The notes below the pieces were generated by a model. The model ran no database searches. It had not been told where the DNA came from and was given only the letters and a program-made list of their open reading frames with translations. The translations under genes were made by a program, and so were the position numbers. A stretch of 64,000 bases of DNA from Selenomonas sputigena ATCC 35185 (GTDB lineage Bacteria; Bacillota; Negativicutes; Selenomonadales; Selenomonadaceae), in NCBI RefSeq assembly GCF_000208405.1, contig NC_015437.1, forward strand, positions 1,977,501-2,041,500, written 5' to 3'. Shown piece after piece: positions 1-8,500 of this stretch (position 1 is its first letter; each line of letters opens with the position of its first letter).

Positions 1-259
1 TGTCGGCGGCGAGCGATGCATACTGCACTTCAAGATCCGCCAGCTGCACATACGCCTCATGCGCCTTCTCAGCTCGCGTCACATCGACGACGCCGATCCC
101 GCCCTCTTCTTGCTTCGTTGGAGCGGCGGGCGGCGGCGCATCTCGAAAGAAAAAGAACGCGCCGCCAAGAGCCGTCAAGAACAGGACAGCAAGAGCGCCG
201 CAAATTTCCTTCCGGCGCTTTTCCCAAAAGCCGCCGCCCTGCGCCTTTTCCTGCGGCAT
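1..259 (-). CDS. OmpH/Skp-family periplasmic protein, N-terminal part (runs off left edge)
   Basis: Only the first 86 codons are in the window; the 3' end lies beyond base 1. The product starts MPQEKAQGGGFWEKRRKE, then has a hydrophobic segment (about residues 20-38) that would be an uncleaved anchor or signal. After a Pro-rich stretch comes IGVVDVTRAEKAHEAY, which resembles the first strand and helix of the Skp/OmpH fold and the start of the mature OmpH encoded just upstream at 355-816. The start ATG has a good ribosome site (GGGAGG about 8 bases upstream). It would be a second, membrane-anchored OmpH paralogue in the outer-membrane cluster. The family call rests on a short N-terminus only. 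Confidence 0.6.
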   Translation of the reverse strand, partial: MPQEKAQGGGFWEKRRKEICGALAVLFLTALGGAFFFFRDAPPPAAPTKQEEGGIGVVDVTRAEKAHEAYVQLADLEVQYASLAAD

Positions 260-290
260 CGCATCCACCTCCCAAAAAGCCTCTGCATTT

Positions 291-320
291 AAAAGTACCG
301 GGCAGGAAGCCCGCCCGGTA
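291..320 (-). terminator. Rho-independent terminator after ompH
   Basis: An 8-bp perfect stem (TACCGGGC/GCCCGGTA at 296-303 and 313-320) is followed, reading leftward, by a T-rich tract (291-294). It sits between the ompH stop and the next gene's ribosome site, so it probably limits read-through into the partial gene at the edge. Confidence 0.65.
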
Positions 321-354
321 CATCATGCGCTCGCGCGCTCATATCCGTATTTTC

Positions 355-816
355 TTATTTGAACTTCTTCATGACATCGTCCGTGATGTCCTGACCGCCA
401 TAGACGACAGCGCTCTTGTCGATGACGACGGAAAGCCCCTTGGCTTCAGCGACCTGCTTGACGGCATCGTCGATCTTCTTCTGGATGCCCGAGATGAGAT
501 CCTGTTCCTTCTGCTGCAGCTCCATCTGCGCCTGCTGCATCGCCTTTGCCTTCTCCTCATCGCTCTTGTTTGCGTTGTCCGCCTCGAAGCGCATCTGTGC
601 TTCCTGCATCGCCTTCTGCATCTCGTTCGAAGCCGAAGCGTAATCCGGATGGCTCATCATCACCTTGCGGTAATCGACGACGCCGACGGACGACGACGCT
701 GCAGACGCCGTGCTCGTGCCGAGCTGCGAAAGGCCGAGAGCCACGACCGATCCAATGAATACGAGTGCAAGCGCCACGCAAAAGATCTTGACCTGCGTCT
801 TTTGAAGTTTTACCAT
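355..816 (-). CDS. ompH: OmpH/Skp-family periplasmic chaperone
   Basis: 153 residues. An N-terminal signal or anchor (about residues 8-30, ending near ASAASS) is followed by SSVGVVDYRKVMMSHPDY, then a long charged helix rich in Gln, Glu, Lys and Met (about 55-115), and a C-terminal strand region (GLSVVIDKSAVVYGGQDITDDV). This is the Skp plan: a small beta core with a protruding coiled-coil arm that holds unfolded outer-membrane proteins in the periplasm. I chose the ATG at 816 because GGAGACAAGG lies just upstream; a longer in-frame extension to 930 has no ribosome site and reads into the promoter. Downstream of bamA, as in other diderm Firmicutes. It has its own promoter (886-914). Confidence 0.88.
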   Translation of the reverse strand: MVKLQKTQVKIFCVALALVFIGSVVALGLSQLGTSTASAASSSVGVVDYRKVMMSHPDYASASNEMQKAMQEAQMRFEADNANKSDEEKAKAMQQAQMELQQKEQDLISGIQKKIDDAVKQVAEAKGLSVVIDKSAVVYGGQDITDDVMKKFK

Positions 817-885
817 TTCCTTGTCTCCTTTTCCCTTTTGAAGAACGCTGCATCGCGATTCTTCCTCAAATATCCAACGATAAAC

Positions 886-914
886 ATTATAGCAAACTCT
901 CTTCGGGGATTCAA
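886..914 (-). promoter_or_regulatory. Promoter for ompH
   Basis: Reading leftward: TTGAAT (909-914), a 17-bp spacer, then TATAAT (886-891) preceded by TG as an extended -10. It lies in the 120-bp gap between the barrel-protein gene and ompH, so ompH can be expressed apart from bamA. Confidence 0.7.
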
Positions 915-936
915 GCCCAAGAGGGCGCAAACGCCC

Positions 937-2238
937 TTAAAAATCGCCAATCAGGCGCAGCCAGCCCCCCGAAGAGTCCCGCACGAGTTCGGCGCGCAGA
1001 AAATCGTGCAGGCGGTAGCTGAGTCCCGCCTCGCCCGTATGGTCGGCACGGCGGTACTCCCAGCGCACTTCGACGCGCGGCAGGGGGGCTGCCCGCACGC
1101 CCGTCGTCCACGCATGCTCGCGCATGTCGTAGCGAATACTCGCAAAGACTCCCGGGAAGACGCGTCTCTCGTAGGCCGCTTCCCAACCCCAGTCGAAATC
1201 CTGCGGCAGCACATCGGCCTGTACGAATATCTCGTCCGCCGCCGACAACATCGCTCCTGCATGGGCACGAAACGTTATGTCATTGCCGTCGGCAGAGCGT
1301 CTGCCGACATCGCCCCAGCCCTCAAGGCGCAGACGGTACCGCGAGGTATCGCTGCGACTCATGACCGAGGTCTGCTCACCTGCTACGATCGTCGCATGTG
1401 TCTTCAAACCGAGCGTGCGAAACTCGCCTGACGCATCGAGGATCTCTTCCATCCCCCGCGCAAATTCCTTCTCGTGGCGTGCCACGAATGCAACGGGAAC
1501 ACCGAGCATTTCATCCGCCTTCGCCTGCAAAACGCTGCGCTTTTCAAGCAGAGCGAAGTTTGCGATCGTATCCGAACGCATGGCGAGATCGATCGTGCGC
1601 ACGACAGGCATCTTCGGATAAACCGTCAGCGCGACGTGCGTGCGCCTTGCCGTATCGACATCAAAGTCGGCGCGAAACTCGGGCAGATGCTCCGCCATAT
1701 AGGCGTTCAGACTCTCCTTCAGGACGCCGTTCGTCCAGTCGACAGCTGCAGATGGAAGCCCCTCCAAGCTCTGTCGAAACACCGTCTCAACGCCTCTGAG
1801 GTCTTCTTTCGCCATCTTCCCGATGACAGGTGAGACGCCATCGACCGAAAATTCGACCTCGACCGCCTCGACGCGCTCTGCCCAAGGCGCAAGAGTCACA
1901 CGGACGTGCGCTTCCTCGCCAGGCTCAATGGCAACGGCCGTAACGGAGTAGCCGACGAGCACCTTGTCGAATACCTCACGGACTGTCGCCTCATCCGCCG
2001 CCCTGCGCTCTTCATACGAAGAGAGCGGTTTTCCCTCGATGAGTTGTGCGGAGATGGCCGCGACGCTTTTTTCCATGCGCACCTTGACCGTGGGCGGCAA
2101 GGCTTCGCCATCCGCTGCAACCTCGGCGCGAACCGCTGCGATCGTACCCGAAGCAAGGGCATATCCGCCCCCCATCCAAAGGAGCGCGAGGACAAAGAGC
2201 GCGAAGAACGCCCGCACCCTTGCCCTTCGCCCCATCAT
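937..2238 (-). CDS. Putative outer-membrane beta-barrel protein of unknown function
   Basis: 433 residues. A signal peptide is visible (MMGRRARVRAFFALFVLALL, cleavage near ALASG). The middle (about 40-270) is mixed alpha/beta with repeated hydrophobic-alternating strands and may hold POTRA-like folds. The last 150 residues alternate polar and apolar residues with many aromatics and end in Phe (WLRLIGDF), as outer-membrane barrels do. Its ATG overlaps the bamA stop by one base (TGATG), so translation is coupled to bamA. Lying between bamA and ompH, it probably serves outer-membrane assembly or cell-envelope maintenance, but I cannot name a family. Confidence 0.65.
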   Translation of the reverse strand: MMGRRARVRAFFALFVLALLWMGGGYALASGTIAAVRAEVAADGEALPPTVKVRMEKSVAAISAQLIEGKPLSSYEERRAADEATVREVFDKVLVGYSVTAVAIEPGEEAHVRVTLAPWAERVEAVEVEFSVDGVSPVIGKMAKEDLRGVETVFRQSLEGLPSAAVDWTNGVLKESLNAYMAEHLPEFRADFDVDTARRTHVALTVYPKMPVVRTIDLAMRSDTIANFALLEKRSVLQAKADEMLGVPVAFVARHEKEFARGMEEILDASGEFRTLGLKTHATIVAGEQTSVMSRSDTSRYRLRLEGWGDVGRRSADGNDITFRAHAGAMLSAADEIFVQADVLPQDFDWGWEAAYERRVFPGVFASIRYDMREHAWTTGVRAAPLPRVEVRWEYRRADHTGEAGLSYRLHDFLRAELVRDSSGGWLRLIGDF

Positions 2239-4160
2239 CAGAAGGAGCCGCCGACGCTGAAGTGCACGCGCCCGCCGTCCGAGCCGCGTCCGTAGTCGAG
2301 ACGGATCGGGCCGATCGGCGTCTCAAGCTGCAGTCCCACGCCGACGCTACCCTTGATCGTATTCGGCCAGCGATCGTTGCTCCAAGCATTTCCCCAGTCG
2401 GTGAAGACGGCGCCCTGCACCTTCTTCACGATGGGGAAGCGGTACTCGACCGTCGCGAGCAGAAGGCGCGTGCCGCGGAACTGGTCGTCACGGTAGCCGC
2501 GCAGGGAGTCCTGTCCGCCGATCTTGTAGAGGTTCGATTCGGAAATTGAGCCGCGCGCGTAGCCAAGCTGTCCGCGCACAGCGACGGTCTGCGACCGACC
2601 GACCTTGAAGAAGCGCTTATCCTCAGCCGTAAACTTCTGGTAGTTGAAATCGCCGCCGAAGCCCGCAAATTCTGCCTCAAGGCTCATGCGTCCGCCCGAT
2701 GTCGGATTGTAGATGTTGTCGCGCGTATCGTTCACGCGCGACAGCGTGATGCTGCGCGTCGTGCCGAAGTTCGCATCGCGCCATGCCTTCCACGCCGGCG
2801 TGCTGCGATTTCCCTTGTTGCCGCTGCTCTTGTGACTCTCGTAAGTGTCCTTGCGGTTGCGCAGCGTAATGGAGTTCGTCGCATACTCGTTGACGGGACG
2901 GCTCAAGGTGATCTCACCGCCCGAGTACTTGCGCATGTACTCTTCCTCCAAGTTGCCGTCCGTGTCATAGTCATCGTACTCGTAGGTACGGTTGTAAATG
3001 CGCAAGGAGGCCGCCGTTTCCTTGCTGTCGAGCCAGGGACGACGATAGGAGAAGACGAATCCGTGTGCGTCCGTATCGTCACCACTCATCTCGTAGAGCA
3101 GGCTCACGGCATCTCCTGTACCGCGAAAGTTCGTATCGCCGACATTGATCATGCCGACGAGCCCGTCCGACGAGCTGTAGCCGGCGCCGATGCCGAAGTT
3201 TCCCGTGCGCTTTTCGACGACGTCCGCTTCGAGAATGACGGATCCCGATGCCTCACCCGGATTGAGCTTCATGTTCACATCTTCGAAGAAGCCGAGATTA
3301 TAGATGCGCTGCATGCTGCGGCGCGCCTTCTTCACGTCGAACGGTTCGCCGATCTTCAGGCGCATCTCGCGCAGGATGACGCGATCCTTCGTCTTCGTAT
3401 TGCCCTTGACGGCGAATCCTTCAAGCTTTCCCTCATTGATTTTGAGCGTGAGGTCTCCCGAAGAGTCGATATTCATGTCCTCGATCTTGGCGAGGATGAA
3501 GCCGTCCGCTCTATATCTTTCCTGAATGGCAGATACATTCTTCTGCAGTTCGCGGCTGTTCATCACACGCTCCTTCTCGAGTGTGATGAGCTTCTCAAGG
3601 TCTTCTGTCGTCTCGACCGTATTTCCCTCGATCTTCACGGAATGAAGTACGGGGTTTTCCAAGACGTGATAGGTGAGAACGACACCCTCAGGCACATACT
3701 CCCACGATGGGTAGAGGTCGTAAAAATAGCCCGTATCGAAGATGGCAGAGCGATCGCCCTGTGCCTTCTTCGCATCATACACATCACCTACGCGCTGCAC
3801 GAGGGCAGCACGCGCCGTCGCCATCGTATCCTTGCCCGCGCCGTCGATGACGATGTCAACGATGGTCTTGCCGTCGGCGATCTTCGCCTCCTCGTCAATC
3901 TTGCGCTCCTCGGGGCGCTTGGCTTCCCACGCCTCGACACGCGCATCCTTCAGCTGCGTCTTAGCGGCAGCGCTCTCAGCAGCAGTCTGCGCATCCACGC
4001 GCCGGATTTCTTCGGCGTCTGCAGCGGCGTTCTTCATCTCCTGATCGCCTTGCATTGTACCCACGACGGCGACGGCCGCAGAGGCGTCTGCGGAAAAGCC
4101 GGCAACGCCCGCAGCAAGTGCGACGGCCCCGGCGAGGATTCGCGTTCTCTTCATATCCAA
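2238..4160 (-). CDS. bamA: BamA, outer-membrane protein assembly factor
   Basis: 640 residues. BamA inserts beta-barrel proteins into the outer membrane. After a signal peptide (cleavage near ASA-AV) and an unusual charged Ala/Glu-rich segment (about 35-100), about three POTRA domains follow (roughly 95-325, e.g. LHSVKIEGNTVETTEDLEKL and EGFAVKGNTKTKDRVI). The 16-strand barrel (about 330-640) carries the conserved loop motif LRGYRDDQ and a terminal Phe. Three POTRAs, against five in proteobacteria, fits diderm Firmicutes. The best start is TTG at 4160 (AGGAGG 8 bases upstream); the ATG two codons later has poorer spacing. It has its own promoter at 4193-4220 and is the first gene of a bamA-barrel protein-ompH unit. 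Confidence 0.96.
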   Translation of the reverse strand: MDMKRTRILAGAVALAAGVAGFSADASAAVAVVGTMQGDQEMKNAAADAEEIRRVDAQTAAESAAAKTQLKDARVEAWEAKRPEERKIDEEAKIADGKTIVDIVIDGAGKDTMATARAALVQRVGDVYDAKKAQGDRSAIFDTGYFYDLYPSWEYVPEGVVLTYHVLENPVLHSVKIEGNTVETTEDLEKLITLEKERVMNSRELQKNVSAIQERYRADGFILAKIEDMNIDSSGDLTLKINEGKLEGFAVKGNTKTKDRVILREMRLKIGEPFDVKKARRSMQRIYNLGFFEDVNMKLNPGEASGSVILEADVVEKRTGNFGIGAGYSSSDGLVGMINVGDTNFRGTGDAVSLLYEMSGDDTDAHGFVFSYRRPWLDSKETAASLRIYNRTYEYDDYDTDGNLEEEYMRKYSGGEITLSRPVNEYATNSITLRNRKDTYESHKSSGNKGNRSTPAWKAWRDANFGTTRSITLSRVNDTRDNIYNPTSGGRMSLEAEFAGFGGDFNYQKFTAEDKRFFKVGRSQTVAVRGQLGYARGSISESNLYKIGGQDSLRGYRDDQFRGTRLLLATVEYRFPIVKKVQGAVFTDWGNAWSNDRWPNTIKGSVGVGLQLETPIGPIRLDYGRGSDGGRVHFSVGGSF

Positions 4161-4192
4161 GTTTTCAACCTCCTATGCTTCACATCCCCTTT

Positions 4193-4220
4193 ATTGTACC
4201 ATGAATGCCCACGAGGTCAA
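4193..4220 (-). promoter_or_regulatory. Promoter for bamA
   Basis: Leftward TTGACC (4215-4220), 16-bp spacer, TACAAT (4193-4198), with TGG just before the -10 (extended -10). The spacer ends TTCATGG, identical to the flotillin promoter at 35337-35364. The transcript would have a leader of about 25-30 bases before the TTG start. Confidence 0.8.
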
Positions 4221-4274
4221 GGGGGACGCAAAGACTTAACAGCAGACTCATCGAATTATAGGAATCAATAAGAA

Positions 4275-4853
4275 TCATTCGCGCAGCACGCGCCCCGCAG
4301 TAACCATGAGCTTCTGCATGTCTTCGGTCGGCGGCGAAGCGGCAGAGGTCTGCTTCGGCTTCTCCGTCTGCTGCTCCAAGGCAGGCTGCGGCTGCGGCGG
4401 CTCGACAAATTGCACTTGTCCTTGCGCCCGTGCCATCGGGCTTTCCTGCGCCTGCACAGGCATGACGGGCAGCTCGATCTCACGAGATTCCGAAAGATTC
4501 GCCGCAGATCCCATTCGTTCGGCGAGAGCCTCACTTCCCTTCTCCTCGTGAATCGTCGTCCCTTGTCCGACGATCGCCGCAGAACTTTTCTCGGCAGGTG
4601 CCGCCGTCGGCTCCGCACTCCTCTGCAGGGCGATGCCGCCCAAGGCGAGGAGCACGGCGAGCGCCGGCGTGAGGAAACGTGCGAAGCGCTTCCCTTTGCG
4701 CGTCTCTCTCACACGCTGCAGTTCCGCCTCCGCCAGCATGAGATTGAGGCCGCCTCGGACATCCTCTTCCTTCTCCAACAAGGATTCTGCACGCCCCAGC
4801 CAGTCCTTCGCCGCCTTGACGTGCGCACATATCTTTTCCCTTTCCTCGGCCAT
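4275..4853 (-). CDS. Single-TM protein encoded after a sigma factor; possible anti-sigma factor
   Basis: 192 residues. The N-terminal 60 residues are charged and helical (cytosolic by the positive-inside rule: KGKRFAR precedes the membrane segment). One TM segment covers about 62-78 (FLTPALAVLLALGGIAL). The remaining 110 residues are Pro/Gln/Ala-rich and would be periplasmic. It follows the sigma-factor gene by 18 bases. A cytosolic head, one TM and a periplasmic tail downstream of a sigma gene is the usual plan of an anti-sigma factor, but no known anti-sigma domain is recognisable, so the role is inferred from position and topology. Confidence 0.5.
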   Translation of the reverse strand: MAEEREKICAHVKAAKDWLGRAESLLEKEEDVRGGLNLMLAEAELQRVRETRKGKRFARFLTPALAVLLALGGIALQRSAEPTAAPAEKSSAAIVGQGTTIHEEKGSEALAERMGSAANLSESREIELPVMPVQAQESPMARAQGQVQFVEPPQPQPALEQQTEKPKQTSAASPPTEDMQKLMVTAGRVLRE

Positions 4854-4871
4854 CTTCCTCTCCCTCCTTCC

Positions 4872-5498
4872 CTAAAAGCGCATGAGGCGCGAGAGCATGC
4901 CGCGCACGCGGCGTATGCCGCTCTTCTGCAAGCGGTAGATGTGTGAGGCGCTGACGTCAAGCACATCGGCGATCTTCGGAATCGTCTCGCTCTTCAAGTA
5001 CACGCTCTCGAGGACGACGCGCTCCTTCTGCGGCAGACGCGCGAGCGCCCGATGAAGCTCTCGCGTCATGAAGCCCAATTCCGCCTGCTCGGCAACGGAA
5101 GGCGTCGTATCGGGCAGAAGTTCCCAAGGCGCCCTGCCGTCGGCGCGGGGCGCATCCATGCAGGTGACATCGCGGCTGCCCTCTTTCTGCAGGAAATTCA
5201 GCATCCTGCCGCGTATGCGGTGGACGGCGAAGAGACTGAAGGCAACGCCGCGCTTCCAGTCGAAGTTTTCTGCCGCCTCGATGAGTCCGACCGTGCCTTC
5301 CTGTATGATGTCCATGATGCTCTCGCTCATGCGCCACGGCAGCGCCGTCTTGAATACGAGCGGCTGGTACGATTCGATCAGGCGCTGCCTCGCCGCCCTC
5401 TCACCGCGCTCCTTGAAGGCCTGCCACAAGGACTGTTCCTCCTCGGGCGCAAGGAGTTCGACCTTTTCAAGCTCCTGCAGATACTCCTCAAGTTTCAT
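4872..5498 (-). CDS. Sigma-70-family RNA polymerase sigma factor
   Basis: 208 residues. Regions 1.2-2 span about 1-110 (EYLQELEKVELLAPEEEQSL, SYQPLVFKTA, DIIQEGTVGLIEAAENFDW, the core-binding and -10 recognition part). Region 3 is short. Region 4 has a clear helix-turn-helix (about 150-200: LARLPQKERVVLESVYLK, then TIPKIADVLDVSASHIYRL). It resembles the SigB/FliA/SigK group more than ECF factors. The ATG at 5498 has GAGGAGG 7-8 bases upstream; an in-frame extension to 5576 would run into tamB. It lies 18 bases after the tamB stop and directly before a single-TM protein, so a sigma/anti-sigma pair reporting on the envelope is a reasonable reading. Its targets cannot be seen here. Confidence 0.85.
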   Translation of the reverse strand: MKLEEYLQELEKVELLAPEEEQSLWQAFKERGERAARQRLIESYQPLVFKTALPWRMSESIMDIIQEGTVGLIEAAENFDWKRGVAFSLFAVHRIRGRMLNFLQKEGSRDVTCMDAPRADGRAPWELLPDTTPSVAEQAELGFMTRELHRALARLPQKERVVLESVYLKSETIPKIADVLDVSASHIYRLQKSGIRRVRGMLSRLMRF

Positions 5499-5515
5499 GA
5501 CGCTCCTCCTCGCAC

Positions 5516-8500
5516 CTAGAACTTGATGCGCGCTTCGATACCGATGACGGACTGCGAATCCTCGTTGCGGTTCCAATAGATGCTCATGCGGTCGTTGAAG
5601 TCGTAGCGCACGCCGAATTCGCGCACTTTGTTGCCAATGCCTTGCTTGTAGCGCAGCATGACCCTGTCGTTGATGTACTTGCCCACTTCCAGCGTGTATT
5701 CGAGTCCGTGCGCCACCTCGCCCGGCTTCATGACGTCCTTATCCGTCGTCGTCACGTCCTCGCCCGCGATGCGGAATTCATCGAGGCCAAGCGCATTCTT
5801 CACATTCGTCTCGAATTCGCCGAGAACCGTCATGGAAAGGCCGAAGGTCAAAAGCGATGTGAGCGCTTGGGAGCTTTTCAGATCGGGCGTCTGAAAGGTC
5901 AGGAGGTTCACGATCTCCGTCTCACTCATCTCTGGCATCGAACTGAGATGCGTTTCCATCGCCCCGATCGGGCCTTTCGAATGCAGGAAGATGCGCACCT
6001 TGCCGACGTGCGCCTCCGCTTCGAGCGTGAGGCTCGGCAAGAACGAACCGATCTGATTGAAGTACGCCTCGCCGTCTCGGATCGTAAAGCGCGTCTTGTT
6101 GTACGTGATCGTGCCGCGCTCGACGAGGATCGTGCCGGAAGGCTCGACGTGCTGCGTCGTGCCGCCGTAGCGGAAAGCACCCGAAAGACGCATGTCGTAG
6201 AGTGCGGGATCGTAGAAGCGCACGCGCTCGCCGAGCGTCACGCCAACATCCAAGATCATCTCGGGCAGTGTGCTCTCAGCATCGGGAAGGGATGGAATGG
6301 AAAGTGTCGCATGATGGATGCGGATGTCTCCTGTGAGTTTCGGCATCTTCTGTCCAGACATCTCACCCTCTTCGATGTGAAAGTCTGCCGTCAAGGGACC
6401 GTCATAGAAACTGCTGACGACAGAAAGCTCATCCGCCTTAAAATCGAGCGCATAATCGCGCCACCTGCCGCCGCCAAACGACGTCCTGCCCGCGATGCGG
6501 TAAGAGCCTGTACCCATCTTGCCCGTGCAATCCTCAAGCGTGATGCTGCTGCCGAAGAAGCGCAGCCGCGCCTTCATCTCCGTGACGGGCGTCGCGACGT
6601 CCTTGAACTTCAGCGCTCCGTCCGCGAGACTGACCTCGCCCGCGAACTGCGGCCTTTCGAGCGTCCCTGTCACGCGCACCTTGCCCTTCGTCGGACCGAT
6701 CGCCCATTCGACGGCGGGCGAGAGAATCGGCAGAAGCGAGAGATCGGCGTCGTCGAGCGCGAGCGAAAGATCGATCTGCTCGGACGATGCAACCGTTTCA
6801 TCGGCGGCTACCGTCAGGCTTCTCACGGGAATCTTGCCCTTGGCGCTCGCGCTGTAGTCACGCTCGCCGAGCTTCTTCTTCACGCGAAGCTGCTCGATGT
6901 TGATGACGCTGTCCTTAAGACTCGCCAAACCCGTCATATCGTCGAAGGTCGACGCGCCCACGCCGCCGTTCTTCACTTCAACAGAGGCGTTCGCCTGCGG
7001 GTTCTCCAGCGTGCCGCCGAACTGCACGGCGAGATCGATCGTGCCGCGCACGTCAGCGTCCGCCCCCGCCGCCTTCGCGACCATGCCGGCGGGGATGCCG
7101 TTCGCGGCGAACTGCGCGTCCATTGCCGCGCCATCCAATGGAATGCGTCCCTTGGCGGCGAATACGCCGTCTCCCTGCCTGCCGTGCAGTTCATCGATCG
7201 TCACGACGTGGTCGGCGAGCTTGACGCCCAGCGCCATATCACGAATCTCGTAGCCTGCCACCTTGCCCTCGACGACGACGGCGTCAAGTGCCGCCATGGG
7301 ATTATCCAGAGTGCCCCCAAGGCGGATCGTGCCGTTCAGTCTTCCGTCGAGGATGTCGTTCTTGAGGTTCGCAATCGCAAAGAGAGCACGCACGTCGCCG
7401 TTCTCGACGTTCAATATGCCGCCAAGCGCCTGCGTTTCGAGATTCGCCGTGCATTTCATCGCGTAGGCGCCGCCATTCTGCTGGAAGCGGATGTTCTCAG
7501 CGCGCAGCACATCTGCACCATAGACGAGTTCGCCGTGCACGGACTCGATCGCCTGTCCGTTGAGTTGAAGCGTCTTTGCATCGAGCACGCCGATGAATTC
7601 AGGCGATTGCAGCGTACCCGCGATATGCCCGGCAAACGTGCCGTGGCCGCTGACCGGATACGGCAGTCTGCTGCCGAAGCGGTCGAGGCTCACATCGTGC
7701 ACATCGGCATAGAGGTCAAGCGCACCATCGCGCGTGACCGTACCGTTGAGGTCGACGTCGACGAGCGGGGAGAAGATATGGAAATCCTGCAGGCGCACGG
7801 CGCCGTTCTCCAGATAATAGTCGCCGTCCATGCCCGAGAGGATATAGCCATTGTAGCTGCCGCGATAGAGATGGATGTAGCCGACCGCCGACGGATTGTC
7901 GAGCGTGCCCGTGAAGCGGATCGTATTGTCGACATTGCCCGTGATCGGCTGGTCGGGAGCGACGAGAGCCGCGATGTCCTCCATGCGCGCACCGATGGAA
8001 TCAACGCGCAGGTCGATGCGTCTCTCGCCCGTAAGGCCGACGCTGCCCTCAGCGATCCACGTCTCCTTGCCCGCACGCTCCACGGAGAAGCGGTCGATGG
8101 CGATGCCGTCGGCGCTGCCATGCACGGCACCGTGGAATGCGTCAAACGGCTGATGGAAGAGACTTCCTGCCGTCCCCTCGAAATCCGCCTCGATCCGAGG
8201 ATTCGACGCGTCGCCGCGCACTGCGCCCGCGATGTCGAGCGTGCCCGCGCCCTCGGCCTCTGGCACGAAGGCGTCGACGAGCGCCAGCGGCAGTGCCGTA
8301 CCGTAAAAGCGCATGTCAAGCGCCGTGCCGCCCCGCACGTCACCCTCGACGACGAGCGTGCCGCCCGCCGCAAACGACGCGTTGAGGTTATCAAAATGAA
8401 GAAGCTCCCCTTGCTTGAAGAACGATGCGGAAACCTTCTCGGCCGCAACGCCGCCGAAGGACGCGCCCTCGCCCGAAAAGGTGCCGTAAGCGAGAAGATC

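Noticed and set aside
16-1431. Long open frame on the + strand across the ompH region
   Set aside because: It lies antisense to ompH and the barrel gene, has Arg/His-rich composition typical of GC-rich antisense frames, and shows no ribosome site.
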